A stretch of DNA of 64,000 bases from Gracilariopsis chorda (GCA_003194525.1 NBIV01000307.1:16722-80721), one strand, 5' to 3'; numbered from the stretch's first letter, positions 12,261 through 26,200 are shown. Made by a program: numbers and translations. The notes: generated by a model not told the origin, from the letters alone.

Positions 12261-14880
12261 ACCTCCGTTTATACTACTCGACCTCCTGAAGAAGTCGTTT
12301 AGCTCTTTGCCATATCTAGGTGGCCTTATAGCTGAGTTGACATCTTTCTGACATTGTCTGATTACGAAATCATAACATGCTTACGTCAGAGATGTCCCGG
12401 CCGACCACGTGGAAAACGTGGGCTTCCAAGTACACGGCGGCTATTACTTACAACGTTGACGAACACCTCACGTGGTAGAGCAATGATCGAACGGTCATGA
12501 AAGCTTCCCGAAAGGTCCGTGCCAAGTCATCACCGGCACCCTGGGTATATGCCGGATCTTGAAGACCCTGACTGGCGCTGATACTGGCCTTGTCATATAA
12601 GATTTCATCAGCGCCAGTGGAATTCGTCAAGTCCTCAAACGAATAGGTCTGGCATTGAAACCAGTAAACCACCCACATACGGAGGCCATCGAGAAAGACA
12701 AAGCATAATGCTGTTAAACACGGATGATTCTCATCGACTAGTCACAGTGATAGAACTAAAGTAGCCCCTCTATGTAAATCACGCCAAATGCTACGAGCCT
12801 CAAATTGGATCATCACCATCTACTTCCAATCACTTCAACCCATGCACCTCTACTCGTACCATTGACAGCATCGCTAGTATGTATTGCGCATACGTGAAGC
12901 TTGTGACTGTCCAGCCTTTGTGGATTATGCTACACGAAATTCTTCAAATTTTTCATGAGATGCTGAGATCGAGATCATACCAACAGTTGATTTCTGATCA
13001 TTTATGTTTTTCCAGTAAGCTCAATACTCTGATCCACGTTACTGCCGTCTTCTTCGTCGGTGTACACCAAAATCAACACATCCTCTGACCCACCGGCAAC
13101 ACCGCCGCAGCCAGTACCCATGAACCCTGCCGACCCTAAAACCCTCGTAGATGACTGAAAAACTATCTTTTGAATCCCATGTTCTATCATCCGAACCTGT
13201 CCATAACCTCGTTTTGCTTGAACCCCGGACGCCTTTTAGTCAACTTCCATCTCTCGAACCAGTACAAAAGGCCTCAGAAGCCCCAGTCGAACGTCAAGAA
13301 GCCCTGTTGTGGACAAACCGGCAAGGATCCATACAGTCAGGGGATGTATTCGTCAAGCGTGCTACTCAGCTAATCAAAAACACAGACGAGTGTTACCGAT
13401 AACTGACGCGGAGAACATTACCGCTTACCATGTAGTAAATGATCGCATCCATTTCTAGAGAAAGAGTACAATTTGACGTCACCTTCATACATCTTTGTTT
13501 CATGACTGCAATATACCCTTGAACCGTCCCGGAAAACTCGAGGAAAAACTTCACGATACCGAACACCAAAAAAAGATGTTTTCGAAAACGTCACCTCCTG
13601 GTTGTCATATTTGCCTTGTACCTTGGTTTGAAGGTGAAAGCATTACGAAGACCACTGCAAGGGCCTTGGACAACAAATAGCTAAAATGAAGGAAGAAAGA
13701 TGTCAGCAAAGTCACTTTAGCAGCCATTTTTAGCCCTCTAAACACAATTCTTTGAAAAAGAAGAATTGCTCGTTCTACCCTTTAAGCTACATTTTTGGGC
13801 TGTTTGCAAGCACCCAATGCGCAAAAAATACCATGTTTTTTCAAAAGAGAAGTAGCCGTACAGGTATTTGTTTCTTCTCCATCTCTTGGTCTATGATAAA
13901 CTTGACTGAATGAACTCTACTCTTGCCACTCCAATACGCGTCTACGTTTTTTACCCGAAAGGGTTCGAACACGAAACCTTGAAACTCCAATATCCTGCCT
14001 GAAACTACTTGATTCGTAGAACATTTTTATTCCGGCAGGGTGCTGAAAAAACCCGCATTATGATTACCAAGATCCAAAGTTTTGGCCCGATATCTTGACT
14101 TAGTTGGCAATATGTTCCTGTTTCACTTGCTTCTGCCCACGTTCAAGGAATTCAAGCATTTTTAAGGCTTTCCCACACTTCCATGTACACCAGAACATCC
14201 CAAGTTTTGCACATGCGCTGGAAGATACAAATGGTAAAATGGAAATACTGGAAAGAGAAACAGAACAGAAAATCGCATCCCTCGAGTCTGCTCTTACCCT
14301 CCTTTTTAGTTCTAGAGGCGAATAGTCTTCTAATCCAAAGATCAATAGACCTCATGTGTTTGCTGGAAAGCACAACACTGAGAGTTGGACAACCCATGTC
14401 CGAAACTATGTTGAAGGAACATCAAAGGAGACTGCACTCCCCATAGCACCCAGCTATATTGGTGAAACTGCTCACGAGTGATACCTCGCCCAAGTGAAAA
14501 ATGGAAGAGCCCTTACTACTCTCTACAATTCATTTGACGGTCCAAAGATTCGCCCCAGGGTATTGAACAAGGAAGAAACTGCTCCCAATGAACTGAGCTA
14601 GTGAAAACAGATGGAAGACGTCCACCATACAATGAACAGTTCTTGAAGATTATACTCGATACTACTAGTAATACTAGTATGCAATAAAAGGGAGATGGAT
14701 ACAAAAGAAGTCTGAAGAGCTATACTTGAAAATGAATTTGTACCAAGAAATACAAATTTGTTACGACCGCGATGGGAGATTATAAAAGAGATCAATCAGC
14801 GTAAAGAAGAGAGGGTTCAGTAATTCATCACACCAACAGGCTCTCACTGGCAGAATAACGGACCTGTACCACTAAAAATT
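12261..14880. other. no gene recognised; degenerate sequence
   Basis: About 2.6 kb with only short reading frames on both strands. The plus strand near 13120-13690 has a run of Pro/Ser-rich short frames that could be an ancient Gag of relic D downstream, but no motif supports this. Nothing else was seen. Confidence 0.3.
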
Positions 14881-17800
14881 GGAAACGTGGAGTTAGAGAC
14901 GCTTACCATGGAATCGAGGACACACTGCCGCAAGCAAGGACTTTGTGTCCATTACAAAGAACAAGGGCACAGTTCAAACCATCTGCGCTGCCCGAAAAAC
15001 GCCCAGAGAAGCCAGATGATATGCCGCCAGCACCAGTTGAAATCACCGTACAAATAGAACAAACTGAGATCTCCACAAATAATATTAAGGTCGTAATACT
15101 CACGGAACACCCGAGTGCGAGCAACAAAATTTGATCACAAGAAATACAGACGTTTATACTCAAGTTCGCATAAAGCCGTTGAACAGAGGCCCCAGAACTG
15201 ATATTTGCCAAAGTAAGCATAGACAAGAAAATTTCTAAAGTGTTGTTTGGTATCGGATGTGAAATCAGCTACCTTTCAAATCTTTCGTTAAATGCGTGAC
15301 CATTCCAACAGTCGAACCAATCTACCCAGCAGAGATGGCGAACGCATCAACTACTGCAGTAGAAGAGTCTGAAAAAGAATATGTAACATTAGAAACTGGA
15401 GATCTAAAATGGAAAAGACGGATCTTTATCTCCTCACTGTACCCATATGACGCAATCTTCAAAAAACCCTTGCTCCGATAGTACAAGCTTTACGGTAACC
15501 CTCAAAAAAAAGACATATCATTTCTTAATGATAACAAAAAATTTGTCATTCACTCTAAATGGAAAAGAAACAACAAAACCACAATAATCAACACTACCCA
15601 GAAATGTTTACAAAAAATAGATACCAGTAGTTGCAGTTCTTGTACGACCACGAAACAAACCAGATGAAATAGAAGTAAAAGACTCGAACCTAAAGTCGTT
15701 GTGAAGTGCATATGTTTCTAGATCATCTTCCAAAAAAACTACACCCGAAACGAGAATCAGACTTCAGAACTGACCTACTATCCGATTCTACACCACTCAA
15801 GCAAGAAATTTATGGAATGTGAGATAAAAAACATATACAACTACGTGAGGAGCTCGACGAATTACTTCAACAAGTTTTCTTCCAATCAAGCGCATCTCCT
15901 TTGGGTGCACCGGTACTGTTCGTGGCGAAGAAAAATTGGTCATTAACGCTACGCCTAGACTACCGGAAGTCAAATATACTAATAATGAAAAAAAACTCTT
16001 ATACCGAGAATTGACGATATATTTGATGAGATAAGTGGAGCTAGAATATTCTTGGAAAGAGATCTCCATTCCGGTTATCATCATACTACGCTTTCCGAGC
16101 ACTCGGTTCCTAGAACAGACCGTTATATAATATAAGGTCACTTTGAGTTCTTTGTCCTTCCCTACATTCTGAACAATGCGCCAGCTTCATATATGAGCCT
16201 TATGAACAGCGTACTACACGAATACATAGATATATTCGTTTTAGTATATGTAAATGACATTATAATTTATAGTACACACAAAGAGGACTATATCAATCAT
16301 CTTGAATGGGTACTTGATGAACTCCACAAGCACAAGCGTTATTGGAAGCTTCCAAGTTGTGAGTTCAGGAAAGAGAGAGTCGAGTAGCTAGGAGACATTG
16401 TGGTTGCAGGAGGTATACCCGTCGAGGCGCAGAGAGTTGATGCAATCTTCATTTAGAGTACTTTGGAAACCATAACTGACGTTCAGGCAATTATCAGGTT
16501 AGTAAGTTACTAAACATGGTTTATAAAGAACGCTTCCGCAATATCAAAAACCTTAACCCAACTATGCAGAAATTGAAGTATGAATGCGATCCAGAACAAG
16601 TTAAGAGTTTTGAGTTTCTGAAGAAACCTATCACAAGAACCCCGGTACTCAGATATTATGACCCAAGCTACCCATTATCGTTACTATCGACGTTTCTCAA
16701 TACCCCATTGGAGCCTTCATGAAAGATGTTGAAAATAATGTTAAAAGACCTATACCATTTTCGTCAGGAGCATTGAACGCGGCAGACTAAAGGTATGCCA
16801 CATATGAGAGAGAATGCTTGGGAATAATAGACACGCTAAGGGTATTGCAAGTGTCTCTTCATGGCCAGAAGCACATCCTTTGTACAGACCACTACCTTTC
16901 GAAGTATCTTGAATCTTGATGTAAGAGGGAGTGAACCACCCACTCAATAAGTCTCAACCGAGCTTATCCCAAAAATAGCTACGCTGGGTGGAAAAATATG
17001 TGGTCTTTGACTTTTGTTTTCAGCCGATCAAAGGGAAATCTAACTTTGTCGTGGATGCCCTTTCAAGATACCCAATACAATCTCAGAACCCTGAAGTGAT
17101 AAACCTTTCATTACACCAGGAAGGAGGTTTCAGAAATTCTAAACTTAGTGGGATACCCAGCTTGATGAAGTATCCAAAAAACTAAGTGCGCATTCATCAA
17201 TGGATAACTAAACCACCAAGAGTTTAAAAGCTTAAAAACTCTCCACAGGGCACATTAAACAAGCAAAAAGGACGTCGATATAAAGAAGAACAATGTTGCA
17301 TACCAAAAGAATTAGTAAAACTGAAGATGATACAGGATTACCACCATCAGCCGATATGAGGGTACCTAGCATTCAAAGAAAGACATATGAAAATATTCGA
17401 AGGCTATACCAATGAACATGGTTCCTTCAAACGAGAAAAGATTACTTAGTCTTATCAATAAAGTGTGAAGATACAAAATCAGGAACCATGAACACCCAGG
17501 GTCAACTACAAGCCGTACCTCTGCCGAAATGCAAGTAGTCACAAATTGCACTGGCATTCATCACACAGCTTCTTGAAACGAAAGATGGGAATAGTCCATT
17601 GTACGTAGTAGTAGAACGCTTATGGAAGTCAATCCCAATTATCCCATCCACATCAAATTTCACTGCAATGAGATAAAGACATCAACAGCATATCATCCAA
17701 AGAAAGATGCTCAAACCGAGGTAAAGGATAGAAAAATTGAAAAAATGATTGGAACATACGCCAATCCCAAGCAATACAATAGAGATGGACACCTCACAGA

Positions 17801-18190
17801 ATTCGAAGTCGCACACATCTGATCAGGGAACTCAACTACAAGTTTCACACCATTTCTTCAAACGTATGGTGAACACACGAGAGAACTACTGCTTGATACT
17901 CTCATCTGAGAGAATGATGTACGTAACAGGCTTCTTAAAAACATGGAACAAGCAAGAAGAGAAAAAGAACACAGATTGAAGCACAGAATCGCTACTCTAA
18001 GTCATACACCGGCAATACTAGATCCTCTTGCAAATTTAGAGTTGGACAAAAGGTCATGTTGTACAAAACCGCAAATAATTGCGGACCACATATGAAAGAA
18101 ATTCAAGCTACAAATACAATAATGTAGGCCGTTCAGAAACATCGACACTGAGCAACGTGGCCTAGTAACATTTCTTAAGTACTTAGCCAC
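14881..18190 (+). pseudogene. Ty3/gypsy pol relic D (knuckle, RT, RNase H, integrase)
   Basis: Plus-strand relic in domain order. A damaged zinc knuckle starts at 14944 (CVHYKEQGHSSNHLRC, second Cys replaced by Tyr). The RT runs about 15820-16390: ELDELLQQ, then SPLGAPVLFVAKKNW, GHFEFFVLP, and LVYVNDIIIYS, where the catalytic YxDD is YVND (16247-16258). RNase H at 16738-16920 contains RYATYERECLGIIDTL and LCTDHYLSKYLES. A tether and integrase follow at 17000-17830 (VVDALSRYP; STAYHPKKDAQTEV). Many stops, and loss of the active-site Asp, show it is long dead. Its 3' end stops just before the LTR at 18229, so the younger element probably inserted into or beside it. Confidence 0.7.
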
Positions 18191-18228
18191 ACACTGAAGT
18201 CAAAGACTTATGATTTCTTCCATGTTAG

Positions 18229-19067
18229 TGTGGAGCAACGCTTTCGCGTTAGTGAGGAAGGACTCCCATTCATGGGAAAGGTCCGTGACGGGAGTGATGT
18301 AATACCGCAGTTATGAAATTGATCCCTCTCGGGACGTGGCAAGAGCACCTGAGTGCAATGGCAAACCTGGGCAGGTGTCATAGTTCAGCTCTGGTGACAG
18401 ATGGTACGGTTCCAATTTTGGATGGTTAAATTAACGGTTGGCACAACTTGTGGCCCAGATAGTGGGAACTCCACGTGTATGGACCTCGAGAGGTGTGCAC
18501 CAAATTACTTAATTATTTCAGTTTATTGTCGTGAAACCTACTTAGGTAATGGCGGCTCCGCCGTCAGCTTCACCAGTAAATGGCAACCTTGGTTCTCGTT
18601 CGAGAAATACTCTTTGCAGAGGAAGGCTCTGGTACGATAGGCCATCGTAGGGATCACGACTCCTTGTGGAGAGTATCCAAGAGTGGATTCAGTGTACTAT
18701 CCCCTAGGGAACACTCAGGCCTCACTACTGTTACAGTATCACGGTGTTCGGTATTGTTATGTATTCCACTGTCAATCTTGGACTCCGCCCCGTATCGGGT
18801 TCATTCTCGTGGTGTGTATCGCAACTCTCCTTTGGGAAACTCCCATACCGCCTGTGTGGATTCGCTCCCGTCTCCGGGTCTATTGCCGCTGTGTGCACGC
18901 CCCATCGCCGGTTCACGTCGTGTTTCTCTTCCCTTTTAGGGCCCCCTTTCTCCCTCGCAGGATCCCCCGCTCAACACTCTCGTGTGATCCACTCCTAGAG
19001 ACACACCACATTTTCTGGGCCATTCCCGAACCTCTGCAGGTATAGCCAGAACCACTTTGGTCTTACA
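18229..19067 (+). repeat. 5' LTR of element 1
   Basis: Begins TGTGGAGCAACGCTTTC and ends TTGGTCTTACA (TG...CA ends). It shares with the 3' LTR long blocks around 'gtgggaactccacgtg', the 'gagaaatactctttgcagag' region and the last 40 bases. The first 150-200 bases (U3) differ strongly between the two LTRs. Confidence 0.85.
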
Positions 19068-19272
19068 CGCCAACTCGTACCCTAGAAATCGGGATTCTAC
19101 TCTTTCGAGTTGTGTCGGTTTGTTCCCATTGCTGGGTTTCTAGTTGTTGTACAATTCTTGGCCTGGATACTCACTTGAGTTTTTCTGCACTTCTGTGAAG
19201 TTTTTGTCTGCTTATTCGTTTTCCAGAAGTCTCAGGATCGTTAGTTACCGATATCGGTTGTCATGGTACAGT

Positions 19273-21338
19273 ATGGCACCAATCGCTCCGGGAGCTTGGA
19301 ATGGTTCTACTCGCCCCGCTGGGTCGGCCGAACAGGCTAGCCCCAGATCGAGGATGTCCGTTCCAGAGGGCCGGGATGAGATCAAAATTGATCAGGATCT
19401 TCAGAGAGCACCTTCACCTGCTTCAGTACTCTGTGAGGTTGCTACCGTCGGTCAAACGTTAGTTGTGGAAATGCCGTCCGTGGCTAACCGAAGTCGGTCT
19501 GATGCCGCTGAGCTCCTTCGTTTGGAAACTTGCGTGGACATCGCAACCGCAGCCCACGTCGAGCTCCTTAAGGAGGTCACCGAACTCCGTCGTAAGGTGG
19601 ATGACGCCCGAATTCGGGATGTTTCAGAAGACATACGTGTCCTGAGGCAGGATGTGAATTCCATAATGGAAAGTCATGGTTCCCCTGGGGTCTTCGTTCA
19701 GGAGTACCACACATCTGTGGAAGAATTCCGCAATCGAGCGGATCGTTCTGATGCCCGTTTGGCTAATCTCGAAGAGATGTTCCGTCTGGACGCGGAAGTC
19801 GATGCCAAACTGGCCAAACCCGATCATTCGGAGACGTCTAAACACCGCTCCATGAAACGGAATTGTCACCGCTCCAAGAAGGAAGTTCACCTCCAACAGG
19901 ATTTGTCTGACTCAGATTCTGATTCTTCGTCTTCGAGTTCGTCTTCTGAATCCGTTGAATCGGAAAAGAAAGCGAAATGACGCAAATCGCGTGCTACTCG
20001 CTCGGAAGCGACTCAGCCCACACAGAGGGATATCCATACCCGTGTGAAGGGTCGACGACACTTGGGAATCAAGGAGCTGGAATCCACAAATCCGCTCTAT
20101 TGGAAGTCGCTATCATACCGTTATTACCGGTTAAAGAAGACGTCTACAGAACGTTCATCTCGTGGAACGGGCAAGGTCAAGGACTTTATCAAGCGTCTAA
20201 GTATTACCCTACAGAAAAGGGAGTTCAGAGGCGAAGAAACAATTTTGGTACTTGATTTCCTTGCTGGGTTGTCCGCGAAGCGGATATTCTGGGCATGAGT
20301 GAAGCTCAAGCGTAGTTGACGCTACCCTACTTTCTGAAGGGTTCTGCGGAAGATCAATTTCAGTCCGTCCGCGGATCCTCGAGGGCCTCGGAAGGAGAAG
20401 TTACGTGTTGGCCCGAAGCGGTTCATTACCTCCTCAGGTCATACGCAACACCGAATGCGGTTCAAGCTGCAATTCTCGCTTTGAGAGACACTCGTCAACG
20501 ACCGACATAGTCCGAAACGGAATTTTCAACTCGCTTGAATAAGGCGTTTCACCAATGCGGTAATGTGCATTCTCATCAAGAGAAGTGTACCATGTTTGTT
20601 GATGGTTTAGATCCTTCGATTAGGGCTTTGGTTGCCCAATATCGGGAGGAGAACCGCAAGGCGCAGTACATGTATTTAGTCCACTATGCTCAGGCAGAAG
20701 GCGATACGTTCCGAGCACGGAAGAATCCGAAATCTCTGACAACGAGAGCACTCCTCTCCGATGGTTCGGACTCGTCTTCGTCCCTGCTACGGATTACTAC
20801 CAGTCATGGTGGGAAAGATGGCATCCATTTCCTTGAAAGCAATCCCCAATCGTTCGGTACGTCTCAACTGCCGTCAACCTCAGTTCCAAAAACGGAAGAC
20901 GATCAGAGCTTGTATGTCAACCCTCGAAGGGTACCGACAGTTCCAATCGCTTATGCGAATCAAGCTACTGGTTTTTCCCGACCGGGATGGAGGGACACTA
21001 CACCGCATACACCGCGTCAACCTCATCCACACCGTGTGGACACACGTCTACATCCGAGTCCGGAACAGTTCATCTGCTTTTTATGTTACCTCTCAGGTCA
21101 TAAAACACCGTACTGTACATTCTCACTTCGGGACGGTTCGAAAATTATCGCGCAGTACGAAGCCCTGACTGCTGAACAGAAAGCCAGAGTGCCTAGTCGA
21201 TCCTATGAGGAACAGAAGCTACTTCGAGCTCACCTTGGTTCACAGGTTTCAGGTTTCACACCCGCGAACGGGAAACAATCCATTTCCTCCGGAGGGGCAG
21301 TCCCACCGCCAGCTGTGGAGCCTACTTCGAAAAACTAG
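19273..21338 (+). pseudogene. Gag of element 1, interrupted
   Basis: ATG at 19273 (MAPIAPGAW). The N-terminal third is a probable coiled coil (VELLKEVTELRRKVDDARIR). Next comes an Asp/Ser-rich acidic tract near 19905-19970 and a basic Gag core (GTGKVKDFIKRL; YLLRSYATPNAVQAAILALR). A CCHC zinc knuckle follows near 21076-21120 (CFLCYLSGHKTPYC, intact CX2CX4HX4C). The reading is broken by TGA at 19978-19980, a frameshift near 20270, TAG at about 20312 and TAG at 20508-20510. Comparison with element 2 shows each break falls inside conserved sequence. TAG at 21336-21338 may be the natural gag end, since element 2 also stops there. Gag would form the virus-like particle core and bind element RNA. 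Confidence 0.75.
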
Positions 21339-21382
21339 ACTTCGGAGTCTCCCCTACGGGAGGGGCGTCTTCTGAGCCGAAG

Positions 21383-22265
21383 TTGAAGACGCCCGAAGCG
21401 TCACAGCCTCGCTCCCCTGTGGTCAAGATCCTCTTGAGGAATATGGCTACTTCCGACGCGGACTCTGAACACCTTGGTGTTTTACGTCGCCCGTGGATAC
21501 GGTCCCGTAACCTCCGTATTCCGGATCGAGTCCTAGTTATGGCCAAGCGAAACTATAAAGTTTACGCCGACTTTGGCATATCTAACCAGTTTATGGTTCG
21601 TCATTTTTCTGTCCTGGATACAGGGGCTGCACCGAATCTGATCCGGTTGGATTTGCTACCGCTTTCTCTGCGAGAACGAATTCAGCATGGTCCAGGATTG
21701 GATATCGCAGATCCCAACAATAACCTGTTTCGTACGGTTGGTAACATTTCCCTCTGTGTGAGGTTGGGCACCTTATTGGTTCAGTTAGACTTTTTGGTCT
21801 GTGACGCACTTGCCGCACTGGTCATACTCGGTTGTGACTTTTGCGATCGATTTATCGAGGCAATCCGACCTCGGATGAAGACTGTTGAATTGAAAGACGG
21901 TTCCACTGTTCCCATTGTTCGGAAGCCTTTGAAGTCCGCTGCACGGAAACGCGTACCGCTACCGGTGGCTCAAGAAGTTCCAAACATGGATACAGCTTCT
22001 ACTTAGCTTCGCGTAGCGAAATCGATTGCTATTCAGCCGGAGACCCAAGCATCGGTAACGGTCACTACCAAGCAGCATGGTTTGCGTGTTGTTCAACCCT
22101 TGTCATCTCTCTATGAACAGAAGCAGCTCGCTCTAGCGAATGGTGTTGTTTCCGTAGAACCGGATACACCCTTTCGGGTACTTATTGCTAACTTTGGGTC
22201 AACCACTCAGTGGTTAGTCAAAAACCAAGTGCTGGTTTCGGTTCCTCCACGCCCACAAGCGCTCA
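21383..22265 (+). pseudogene. pol of element 1, 5' part: aspartic protease and linker
   Basis: Open frame with no ATG of its own, as expected for a pol part expressed by fusion or shift from gag. The retropepsin motif is VLDTGAAPNLIR, with the catalytic DTG at 21617-21625, and the second half contains LVILGCDFCDRFIEAI. TAG at 22004-22006 interrupts it; the same frame then continues to 22265, where the Helitron begins inside the codons for QALIPTKIP. Element 2 has the same layout without the insert. The protease would release mature Gag and Pol proteins. Confidence 0.75.
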
Positions 22266-22386
22266 TCCCCCCACTTATACTAAAGACAATGATTGTCCGT
22301 CTGTCTGTGTGTCTGTCAGCTAACGCTCACTCATTGGCTGAAAAATCGGCAAGGAGGCTGCCAAGTGGAAAGGTGGAAGGAGGCTG

Positions 22387-22460
22387 CCAAGTGGAAACGT
22401 GGCGTTTTATGCGCTCCAAGAGGCATCTTGGACCGCATAATGCGACACGTTTCCACCTGG
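22387..22460. repeat. long imperfect inverted repeat near Helitron 5' end
   Basis: CCAAGTGGAAACGTGGCG... pairs with ...GACACGTTTCCACCTGG across about 27 bases per arm, and the loop holds a second perfect hairpin TCCAAGA-GGCA-TCTTGGA. It is repeated in unit 2 at 28541-28614. Just upstream is a partial duplication of the left arm (22350-22400). Confidence 0.75.
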
Positions 22461-22544
22461 CGCCTTTTGCACGCCACAGTAGCCTAGCCATTTGACCAAA
22501 GTAGCCCACCCGTTACACTACAGTAACCGAGCCGTTGCAGTGTA

Positions 22545-22590
22545 GTGCACATGACCGTTTTGATTACCATTTTTCAACGGTCATGTGCAC
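22545..22590. repeat. perfect 15-bp inverted repeat in Helitron 5' region
   Basis: GTGCACATGACCGTT at 22545-22559 and AACGGTCATGTGCAC at 22576-22590, separated by 16 bases. The copy in unit 2 (28699-28744) has two arm mismatches. Possible replication or expression control element of the Helitron. Confidence 0.8.
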
Positions 22591-23289
22591 AAATCGCCTT
22601 GCACGCTATACAAATGCGTGCAATGCACTCGCCCACTGAGCACTCGCGTTCTCCTTCGCTGTGGTTAACTTACGGTGTGGGTTCTAGCACTCTGGGCGAG
22701 TCAGGACGTCTGAAAAAGGTACGCTGGCGGTACCAGCGGGATCTGTTAAGTTTAAATTTCTCACCAAATAACGCGTTCGTCATCCAGATTTAATTGGTTC
22801 GGCAACCATTTCTGGGTGGCGTTCACGTGAAGTACGATAGCTCCCCACAAAACGTGCTTTGCGCAGAAGGAGTAGCCCTTGAAAAGTCTAGAAAGGAGAC
22901 AACAGAGTACGAGTCGAGCAACAGCGGCTCTGTCTGGATCTAAAGAACTGTTAAAGGGAAACGGTCTTCGGACTAAAGTACGTCCAGCACAGAGTCGCCT
23001 TGCGAATTTGGGATTGTGAATCTCGCGGTCCTGGCAGACTCTCCAGGCACGACCCCCTGCTTACTCTGTACAGGTCAGTTCCCAATCTAGGCGGTTTCTT
23101 TGTGGTCAAGATATTCTATCTTCACTGCAACGATCCACAACTTCGGTGCTAGGTGCATAAAAGGGTTTGACAGCCCGTATCACAATTTTTCTCGACTACA
23201 TCCTTTGTTTTTCTTTTTTCCTTCTTTTTTTTGGTTTGCCGGTATTTGGACAGTTTGTCTTTTGTTTCGTGTGCTTTAGTTGTTTTACA

Positions 23290-26200
23290 ATGCCTCAATC
23301 TCAGCCCAGTGCTTCAGGCGATGCCACACGTGAACAGAACCGTCAACGTACTGCGGCAAGACGTCGAGCAGAGTCCAGTGAGCAACAGGCAGAGAGGAGA
23401 TGTCGTGATAGAGAGCGAGCAGCCATACGGAGGGCAAATGAAACTGAGGAACAGCTTGAAGCACGAAGAGCGGCTAATAGGGAACGTGCGCGAAGAAGAA
23501 GGGCTAGAGCTTCTGCCCCGCACACTGATGACGTTCGTGAGGCCGACGGTACAGCCACTGCTTCGGCACGAGCTTCAGAGACGCCAGATAATCGCACAAA
23601 TCTTCAGGCAAACGATCGTGACGCCCATCGTGCTGCAAAGCAACAGGATGACCCCGCTGCTGAGCATTCTCGCCATCAATCTGAAATAACATCTAGACAG
23701 GCATCGCGAGAGCTCGAGAGCGCAGCTCAGAGGCAACAGCGTCTTGAATCTCAGCGCGAGAGCCAAAATGTGGCCGGCAGATTGTTTGACTCCGATGATG
23801 TCGACGACAGCGGCTACATGGACCTGGGTCTCATGAATGTGGAGTGCCGCGTTTGCAAGGAACTGCATTTCAAACAGGACAGGGTTGTGAGCAGCTCCCG
23901 CTCGCAACCTCTTTTCTCGCAGTGCTGCGCAAAGGGGCATCTTAGCTTCCCTGCGCTTCTGGAGCCTCCGCGTCTTCCTCGCCAACTGCTGACTGCGACT
24001 GGGCCCCGAGAAAACCACTTTCGTGTTGAGATCCGTGCTTACAACACATTTATGTCTATGGCTTCCGTCAAGGCAAACTGGGTGAGCCGTGGTTCAGGAG
24101 ACTCTACCTTCAATCCTACGATCACCATGCAGGGACAGATATATCACTACATGGGTCCGCTCATTCCCGCTCAGGGTGTCCAGCCCGCATTTTGTCCTTA
24201 TAAATTCATGAAACCGACTATGACGCGCAGTCTGCGAGGCTAGCGGGGTTGCTGCCCCGCCTCCAACCGGAACTGCTGTCTCAGTTGGCTGCCATGCTGC
24301 ACACGGGGAATGCATACGTGCAGATATTCTGCAGCCTGCACGAGTGGGCTATCACCGATACGCCAGCAAATAAGTATCAGATCGTGATCCATGCTGATAG
24401 ACGGCCCCGTGGCGACCATGTTTGTCGCAACAACGGGCCCGAGGCGTCGCAGGTAGCCGCCATTATTCCAGGGAATGAGGACGGCGAGATTGGGACGCGC
24501 GATATTGTTGTGTGTAGGCGTGGAGAGCTGACTGTAAATGGTGATGAGGTGCTGGGCACTATCCCCGTCAGTCACAGATCGTACGATTCCTTGAGCTACG
24601 TTCTTTTGTTCCCATGCGGCCAGGACGGATGGCACCCTGAGAAGAGGTATTGCCCACCAAAAGCCTCGCGAGAGAAGAAGGTGATTCCGCTGATGTATTA
24701 TTCGTGGCAGCTTTTCGAGAGACCGACCGAGCTCAGTACGATTCTACTCAGCAAACGGCTCTTCCAGAAGTACATGGTTGACCAGTTCTGCAAGGTTGAG
24801 TCGGAGCGTTTGTCTTACTTACGACACAACCAGGACAGACTTTGAGCTGCGGAATATACATCCCTGCTGGAGAGCCTGGGTGACTCTCTGCTGGGCGTGG
24901 ATGAGGCAGATGCTGTTCGTGCTGGAAGACTGTTCGTGTTGCCTTCCACATTTGTAGGAGGTGACTGATACATGAGACAGCAAATGCACGACATCATCGC
25001 CATATCCAACACCATTGGGTACCCCGATATCTTTCTCACGATGAAGTGCAATCCGAACTGGCCTGAGATCAACAGAGCGCTGTTAGATGGTCAGCGCGCT
25101 CCCAATTGACCCGATCTTTGTGCTCGAGTGTTTCGTCTCATGATGAAAGCCTTGATGTCGTTTGTTATCGATGAACAGTTCTTTGGAGCCATTCTTGCTC
25201 ACTTCCAGGTAATCGAGTTCCAAAAGCGAGGCCTACCGCACGCGCACATTATCTTCTTCCTCAACAAAGATGCAAAGCAGCAGCTCCGAGACCCTGCTCA
25301 CATTGACGAGCTCATCTCACCTGAGATTCCTCCTTCTTCCGACGCCACCTTACAGGAGTTGGTGCTCAAGCACTTGATTCACACTCCGTGCGGTGCAGGG
25401 AACCGGTCAGCGCTGTACATGCGCGAGCTGACCTGCTTGAAGCACTTTCCGAAGCCGTTTCGCTCCGAAACTGCACGGCTTGAGATTGAGTACTACATCA
25501 GCTACCGAAGACGCGCTACTTCCGAGGTCGGGGTGTCTGTGGAACAAAGTGGCAGGGTCGGCCGTCGACAGGGCGTAGTGACGTTGGACTATTCGTGGGT
25601 GGTTCCACATTTCCCAGAGCTTCTCCGCCGGTTTGCATGCCCCATCAACGTTGAGCTATGCGTATCGCGACTTGGCGGTATCAAGTACCTCTTCAAGTAT
25701 GTGTGCAAGAGTTCCGACAGAGTCACCATGGAGATTTTAGATGAGAACGGACGCCATGACGAGATCCAGAACTTCCAGGACGAACAGTACGTGTCAGCCT
25801 CCGAAGCAGTGTGGCGGATGCTTGCGTTCGACATTGTCGATCGCAATCCACCCGTCGTGCGGCTTGAAGTACACTTGAAAGATCACCATACGGTGTTCTT
25901 CCGGGAAGGCGACGAGCACTCTGCTGCTAACAGAGAGGGGGCAGGAACCAAGCTGACTGAGTGGTTTGTGGCCAACCAAAAGTACCCCGGGGCACAGCAT
26001 CTCCCTTATGCCCAGTTTTCGAAGTACTTTACTTGGAACCAATCAAACAAATGCTGGAAGCCGCGTTCATGTCTCCGACGTCGTTCGGTGTCTCGAAGCC
26101 AGCCCACCTCTTCCTCAGCGGCCGCTGCAGCAGCCGATCAATACGACATCACTGGCAGCGGTGCGCATTTAGTTGGGCGCATTTACACTGCCAGTCCACG

